Shown piece after piece: positions 60,043 to 64,000 of a stretch of DNA of 64,000 nt (within the stretch, counting starts at the first letter, position 1; every line of letters starts with the position of its first letter). Made by a program: the position numbers and the translations under genes. Source of the stretch: Cyathus striatus (taxonomy: Eukaryota > Basidiomycota > Agaricomycetes > Agaricales > Nidulariaceae); assembly GCA_025738555.1 (NCBI GenBank), contig JAOVFP010000003.1, positions 3,472,001-3,536,000 on the forward strand. The letters run 5' to 3'. Below the pieces are notes generated by a model. It searched no databases. It was given only the letters and a program-made list of their open reading frames with translations, and was not told the DNA's origin.

Positions 60043-60581
60043 ATGGAAGTAGATGAGGCCATGCCTTCAGTTCCAACTCATGAGGAATCTACCAAGGATG
60101 ATAAACCTTCTCTTTCCAAGGTATGTGATTTACATTAAATTTTATCCAAAACATCGCACTCAAAATTATTTTTAGAGTGCTGGAAGAGGACAAACTCGCC
60201 TCATTCCTTTTGTAGATGTCCCTGGGATGGACACCACAGCTTCTGCTTACAAGAAGGCCTTAAACCCTGTAGATAAAGCCTCTGCCAATAAGAAGTCCAA
60301 GGTCTCAGGTGAGTTCTTTATTCTTTTACATTATTTTTAAACTGACATTCATTATATGTATAGGAGGTTCTGGGGACAAGCTGAACCATGCTAAAGATGC
60401 CTACATGGGTTATCTCAATCAAGCATCCCATGCTGCTCTTGAAGAGCACTTGCTTTCTGTCTCCCAGACTGCTATGCAAGCTAGTTTGGAGGCCACCCAG
60501 GCCATGGAGCGCTATGAGGCTTTGTTGGCTCAGATTGAAGATATTCTTCACTATCTTCAAGCTCATTCTGCCCCAAAGTAG
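60043..60581 (+). CDS. Unrecognised 142-aa protein with C-terminal coiled coil
   Basis: Exons 60043-60120, 60176-60308 and 60364-60581, with introns of 55 nt each (GTATGT...TTTAG, GTGAGT...TATAG), keep the frame. The N-terminal half is charged and disordered-looking (MEVDEAMPSVPTHEES, then ASANKKSKVS). Residues about 75-140 form heptads of Ala and Leu (LNQASHAALEEHLLSV, EATQAMERYEALLAQI), so a coiled coil is likely. No domain is recognised. An AG acceptor just before the ATG (ATTTATAG) hints at an upstream non-coding exon. The intact frame and introns in a repeat-rich region suggest a real gene, possibly element-borne. Confidence 0.6.
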
Positions 60582-61339
60582 TTTTCTACCTTAGCTGTAC
60601 TTGCTTAGTATTTAAGTAGTAACACCTTATTCCTAGCAAGTTTCCATGTAACAATTCATCTGAGTGACTACCAATGAACACTTTATGCTTTATACTTTAT
60701 CCATTGATTCTTTTATAAGTCCAAAAATGTGGTTTTTTAGAATTGACATGTATCTCATAGTGAATTTTTAAGTTCAGAAGTAAATTACTAAGGAAATACT
60801 TCGCATTTTTGGTAAGGAAACATTTTGACTTAAACAAATTTCGAAGATATAATTATATTTGTTACTTAAACAAAATATCACATGTGTAAAACTTTATTAA
60901 ATATCTTCGAAATACATTGTACTTAGTCAAATTCTTTGCTTTTATATCAATTAAATGACAGATACATTTATTTCTAACTTTAAACGCAAAATATATTCAT
61001 ATATGACGTCACACAGGTATGCAAAAGTCTTAATTGAATGGACATATAAGGTTATACCAGTGCTATATAAACCCTGGTGATTGCTTTCACTGGGTATTGA
61101 ACAACGGTAACTAGGGTATCAAGAGCGCTTAGACTGTATTGACGGAGCACCCATAGATTGACAACATAGTCCAAATGTCCCTTAAGCTTTTAGAACAGGG
61201 ACCGTGTGATATATTTGACAGGAGCCGAAGGAAGCTTAGCGGTTCCTGATGGCTGCCGATGTCACACTAAATCCTCAGACTGTATTTAAAGAGTCATTCT
61301 GGGTTCATGTTTCTTTCAGTCTTTCCTTTACTTCCAACC
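60582..61339. other. Intergenic with a 13-bp inverted repeat and TATA-like sites
   Basis: ATTTCGAAGATAT (60838-60850) and its exact inverse (60901-60913) flank 50 nt. GCTATATAAACC at about 61062 and TATTTAAAG at about 61281 could serve the next gene. Confidence 0.5.
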
Positions 61340-61775
61340 ATGTCTCCCTCCATCATTCTTTACCCATTCTCTCTGGCGGATATCCTTTCTAAACATCTGA
61401 AGGCTCCTATCCAGGCGATTAGCCATGAGGAATTTCCCATTTTTCCCCTTCATGACCTCCCTTTGTTTCAAGCTGAGGATGCAAGCACACTGTTGCACTA
61501 CACTGGACGTCCAGTCTCTTTCAAGAGAGGCAAACTCAATTTCTATCCCAGCAATGCTCATCCCTTTATTGAAGGGAAAGTTTGGATGGAGTACCACATC
61601 TTCTGGAACAGGACGTTTGTTGGATCATTGTGGATACTGCAGGGTAATACCCTCTTTTATGAGCACTTCCAGTGGCACAAGCCTAGCACCTGGAAGTTTC
61701 TTGTTAAGAAATCCTACAGTAAGTCCCATTTTCTCTTTTCTCTTACTTTACTTATGCAACTTTTTAGAGAATTAG
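61340..61775 (+). CDS. Unrecognised 128-aa protein (possible relative of the 62.1-kb gene)
   Basis: Exon 1 61340-61718, intron 61719-61767 (GTAAGT...TTTTTAG), and a two-codon second exon ending at 61775. ATG 61340 follows a TATA-like TATTTAAA by about 55 bp. The protein starts MSPSIILYPFSLAD and ends in an aromatic, basic segment (FVGSLWILQGNTLFYEHF, then WKFLVKKSY). No signal peptide, Cys or known domain. Its layout resembles the gene at 62087: same size, same promoter spacing, a hydrophobic xGSLxx motif, and an aromatic end before a GTAAGT site. Confidence 0.5.
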
Positions 61776-62026
61776 CCAAATCACACATTGTAAGTATTTT
61801 TAACTTACAACTGATCGCTCTTGCTAACTTTCTAAGTAGCATACCATTTATCAATCTTTATTTTATCTTTAATGTATATAGTTTTTTAAAAGAAATGCAT
61901 CACTGTTTTAATCAATTGGGTAGTGATTAGTTAGTGAATTCCTTAGAAACTATAATGATTTGTCATTGAATATGATCTTTGTGCTTTCAAACATTGTCAC
62001 GTGCAGTAAAATTTCGCTTCCAGGGT

Positions 62027-62034
62027 ATTTAAAC
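62027..62034 (+). promoter_or_regulatory. TATA-like element of the 62.1-kb gene
   Basis: GTATTTAAAC lies about 58 bp upstream of ATG 62087, the same motif and spacing as before the gene at 61340. Confidence 0.4.
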
Positions 62035-62086
62035 TCCCGGAACTTCGCTTATTTGCTGCTTTGAATCTTTATCCCTTACTACCATC

Positions 62087-62497
62087 ATGTCATCCTCTAC
62101 ATCGGCTTTCGTTATTACCAAGGAGATCGTTTCCAATGCTCTCCACCTGACCCTTATCATTCCAGAGATTGATAATATTGTATTGGAGGCATCTTTGAAG
62201 AAACTTCCCATTTTCATCGTTGATGGGCCAGAGGATCTGCTGGAGATTCCAACCCCAGTAGTTACCATTACAAACCAACAAGTTCTAACACTTGAAGATT
62301 GCGAGGCATGGACCCTCTATATGCCAAAGGGAGTGGGAGGTGATGCATACAGGAGATACTCTATCTTACTTGATGGAGTACTTGCTGGTTCACTCCTTGT
62401 TGTGAAGGAGCGCATCTTCAAAAGACCCCCACCTCTCTCCTGGTGGTTACACTTTCAATACTTTAGAGAAGATTGGTTTCCATGGATGTGTAAGTGA
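62087..62497 (+). CDS. Unrecognised 136-aa protein
   Basis: An open frame from ATG 62087 to the stop at 62495-62497. It begins MSSSTSAFVITKEIV, contains LKKLPIFIVDGPEDLLEIP and ends in a strongly aromatic segment (WWLHFQYFREDWFPW). A GTAAGT at 62489 overlaps the last codons, so a spliced form with a few more residues is possible. No domain is recognised. See the gene at 61340 for shared layout. Confidence 0.5.
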   Translation: MSSSTSAFVITKEIVSNALHLTLIIPEIDNIVLEASLKKLPIFIVDGPEDLLEIPTPVVTITNQQVLTLEDCEAWTLYMPKGVGGDAYRRYSILLDGVLAGSLLVVKERIFKRPPPLSWWLHFQYFREDWFPWMCK

Positions 62498-62649
62498 TTC
62501 ATTCATTAGTTCTTTCATGATTACTAACCCATTGTCAAGGTTAACCGAATTTTTAGAAGTAAGTTACTCACTCTTTAGTACTATCTAGCTAATGCTTGAT
62601 ATGGTTGATTTAGCCTTCATTAGTTTAGTCATTTATTACATTTATTCAT

Positions 62650-63447
62650 TAGTTACTGAGCTCATCTTCAGATGGTGATGAAATGTATTCATTTAAGTCC
62701 CCTTCTTGTATATCGTTTAAGTGATAAGTTGGAGGTGAAGGTTCTTGATCTTCGGAACTTTCTTGCAATACTTTCAGACCTTGCTTAGAGAGATCAATAA
62801 AATCATGAATATTCTTTGGCAATTCAATTCGTCTTCGAGAGTAGAAAGGTATTACTCAGAAAGCTGCAAACTTAGTTTGGGATATTGAACCATTAAGTTC
62901 AGCCAAAATATATGCACCTCCTTTTCCATGTGAGATTACCACCATAGGTCCATAGAATCTAGGTTTCATCTTTTTGTCCAGTGACATTTCTACTCCTGAA
63001 TTTCTGACTAGCACTAAGTCCCCAGGTTTAAATATATATCGCTTTATTTTAAACCGGTTGGCTATTTCTAGACGTTGAATTCTATTAATCTTTTCTTTAG
63101 TGATCCGCTGTCTCATTTGTTCCACATGTTCAGTATGTTTTGCCAATGCTTGTGCTCATAGTCCAATCAACTCATCTGTTGTGATTGTTCTACCTGGCCA
63201 TTTTACTAACCATGTTGCTTCCTGTAGATCTAGTGGCAATGTTGGATGTGCTCCAGTTACCATGAAGTATGGTGAACATCCAGTTCCTTTCCTTATGGTG
63301 ATCTGATCAGCCCATAGTACATGATGTAAATACTTGTACCATTTATGAGTTTCACCATTGGTTGCTTTATACAGAATCTGATGTAAATCCCAATGTGCAC
63401 GTTCGACTTTTCCATTAGCAGAAGAATTATATGCTGATATTGGAGCT
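62650..63447 (-). pseudogene. Ty3/gypsy retrotransposon integrase, 3' end fragment
   Basis: On the minus strand the sequence reads SAYNSSANGKVERAHWDL, WADQITIRKGTGCSPYF and GAHPTLPLDLQEATWL from the integrase core end. After a stop (about 63158) it continues with RYIFKPGDLVLVRNSGVEMS and YGPMVVISHGKGGAYILAEL, the integrase C-terminal GPY/F module, followed by another stop and an acidic tail. The catalytic D,D,E part is missing because the match ends sharply at 63447. Confidence 0.85.
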
Positions 63448-63479
63448 CTTTACACTTAGCCAGGTGTTCTGTATGGATC

Positions 63480-63670
63480 CATGCGGAATCCATACGGAAT
63501 TTTCGGAATCTGTGCAGAATCTGCACAGATTTTTTTCTTTTTGGCAGAGGTTTTTTTGGGTCTGTACAGATTCTGCACAGATTCCGCACAGAATCAAAAA
63601 TTCCATGCGGATTCTGCAGAATTCCGCATTACAGACCTGAAAAATTCCTGTACAGAATCTGTACAGAATC
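63480..63670. repeat. Palindrome-rich segment with AGAATCTGTACAGAATC motifs
   Basis: Motifs such as GAATCTGCACAGATT, TCTGTACAGAATC and ATGCGGAATCC recur in both orientations around a T-rich centre. It abuts the truncated integrase and may be a MITE; no target duplication was identified. Confidence 0.5.
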
Positions 63671-63721
63671 TTATTATACTTATTTCCTTATAGAAAATTA
63701 GAATAGAAAATTGTGTGATAG

Positions 63722-64000
63722 TAAGCACTAAGGGTTAAGTGTGACACTAAGGTTTAAGTGTGACACTATACATTGACTGTGACACTAAGTGTTGAGTGTG
63801 ACACTAAGGGTTAAGCGTGACACTATACATTGATTGTGACACTAAGTGTTGAGTGTGACACTAAGGGTTAAGCGTGACACTAAGCATTGAGTGTGACACT
63901 ATGGGTTGAGTGTGATACTAAGGGTTGAGTGTGACACTAAGTGTTAAGCGTGATACTAAGTGTTGAGTGTGACACTCTGCATTAAGCATGACACTAAGGG
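63722..64000. repeat. Minisatellite, 18-19 bp unit, running off the window
   Basis: Units of the form GTGTGACACTAAGGGTTAA, with the variants TATACATTGA and AAGTGTTGA alternating, repeat at least 14 times to the window end. It is non-coding. Confidence 0.9.

Noticed and set aside
63722..64000. GGGTTA-containing repeats as telomere or subtelomere
   Set aside because: The unit is 18-19 bp with TGTGACACT; it is not a run of TTAGGG. No telomeric tract is present.

Overview
The window is genomic DNA of a filamentous basidiomycete, very probably an Agaricomycete. The signs are many short introns (about 46-90 nt, GTRNGT...YAG), a DUF6533-type membrane protein, F-box proteins of the Agaricomycete type, and NACHT-WD40 NLR-like proteins whose C-terminal tail is typical of these fungi. 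No rRNA, tRNA gene or bacterial feature was seen. All exon structures are my manual splicing, checked for reading phase.

Layout. 0-2.4 kb: 3' part of a Ser/Thr-rich secreted-type protein. 4.0-5.3 kb: a DUF6533 multi-pass membrane protein. 5.7-10.6 kb: three genes and one broken copy of an apparently undescribed family of predicted mitochondrial single-pass membrane proteins, interrupted by a broken F-box gene. 10.8-12.7 kb: an intact F-box gene. 12.7-16.5 kb: gene-poor DNA with a decayed hAT transposase.

16.6-43.1 kb is built around three NACHT-WD40 genes. Copy 1 (16.6-20.7, +) and copy 3 (38.9-43.1, +) are intact, at 1300 and 1341 aa with 14 and 15 near-identical WD40 repeats. Copy 2 (29.6-26.4, -) is a pseudogene with 7 repeats. 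Copies 2 and 3 lie on opposite arms of a large inverted repeat whose spacer holds a flavin monooxygenase gene (34.8-36.3). Each arm also carries a copy of a dispersed repeat that I call unit R and a fragment of the same short-chain dehydrogenase end. Between copies 1 and 2 lie nested terminal-inverted-repeat elements and a tyrosine-recombinase remnant.

43-64 kb is repeat-rich: a Mutator-like transposase remnant, a hAT-type non-autonomous element with an 8-bp target duplication, a TA-flanked MITE, two CpG-poor copies of unit R, a decayed SDR gene, a third F-box copy (broken), three small intact unrecognised genes (60.0-62.5), a Ty3/gypsy integrase fragment, and a minisatellite running off the end.

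Two genome-scale signals stand out. First, CpG is almost absent from the NLR gene bodies and most of 43-62 kb, while the NLR upstream regions and the 29.6-38.9 kb spacer keep it; in all three NLR copies the change falls at the start codon. Second, the WD40 repeats differ mainly at a few surface positions, the pattern known for fungal allorecognition NLRs. Together they suggest a non-self-recognition locus that has been duplicated, inverted and reshuffled amid silenced transposon DNA.
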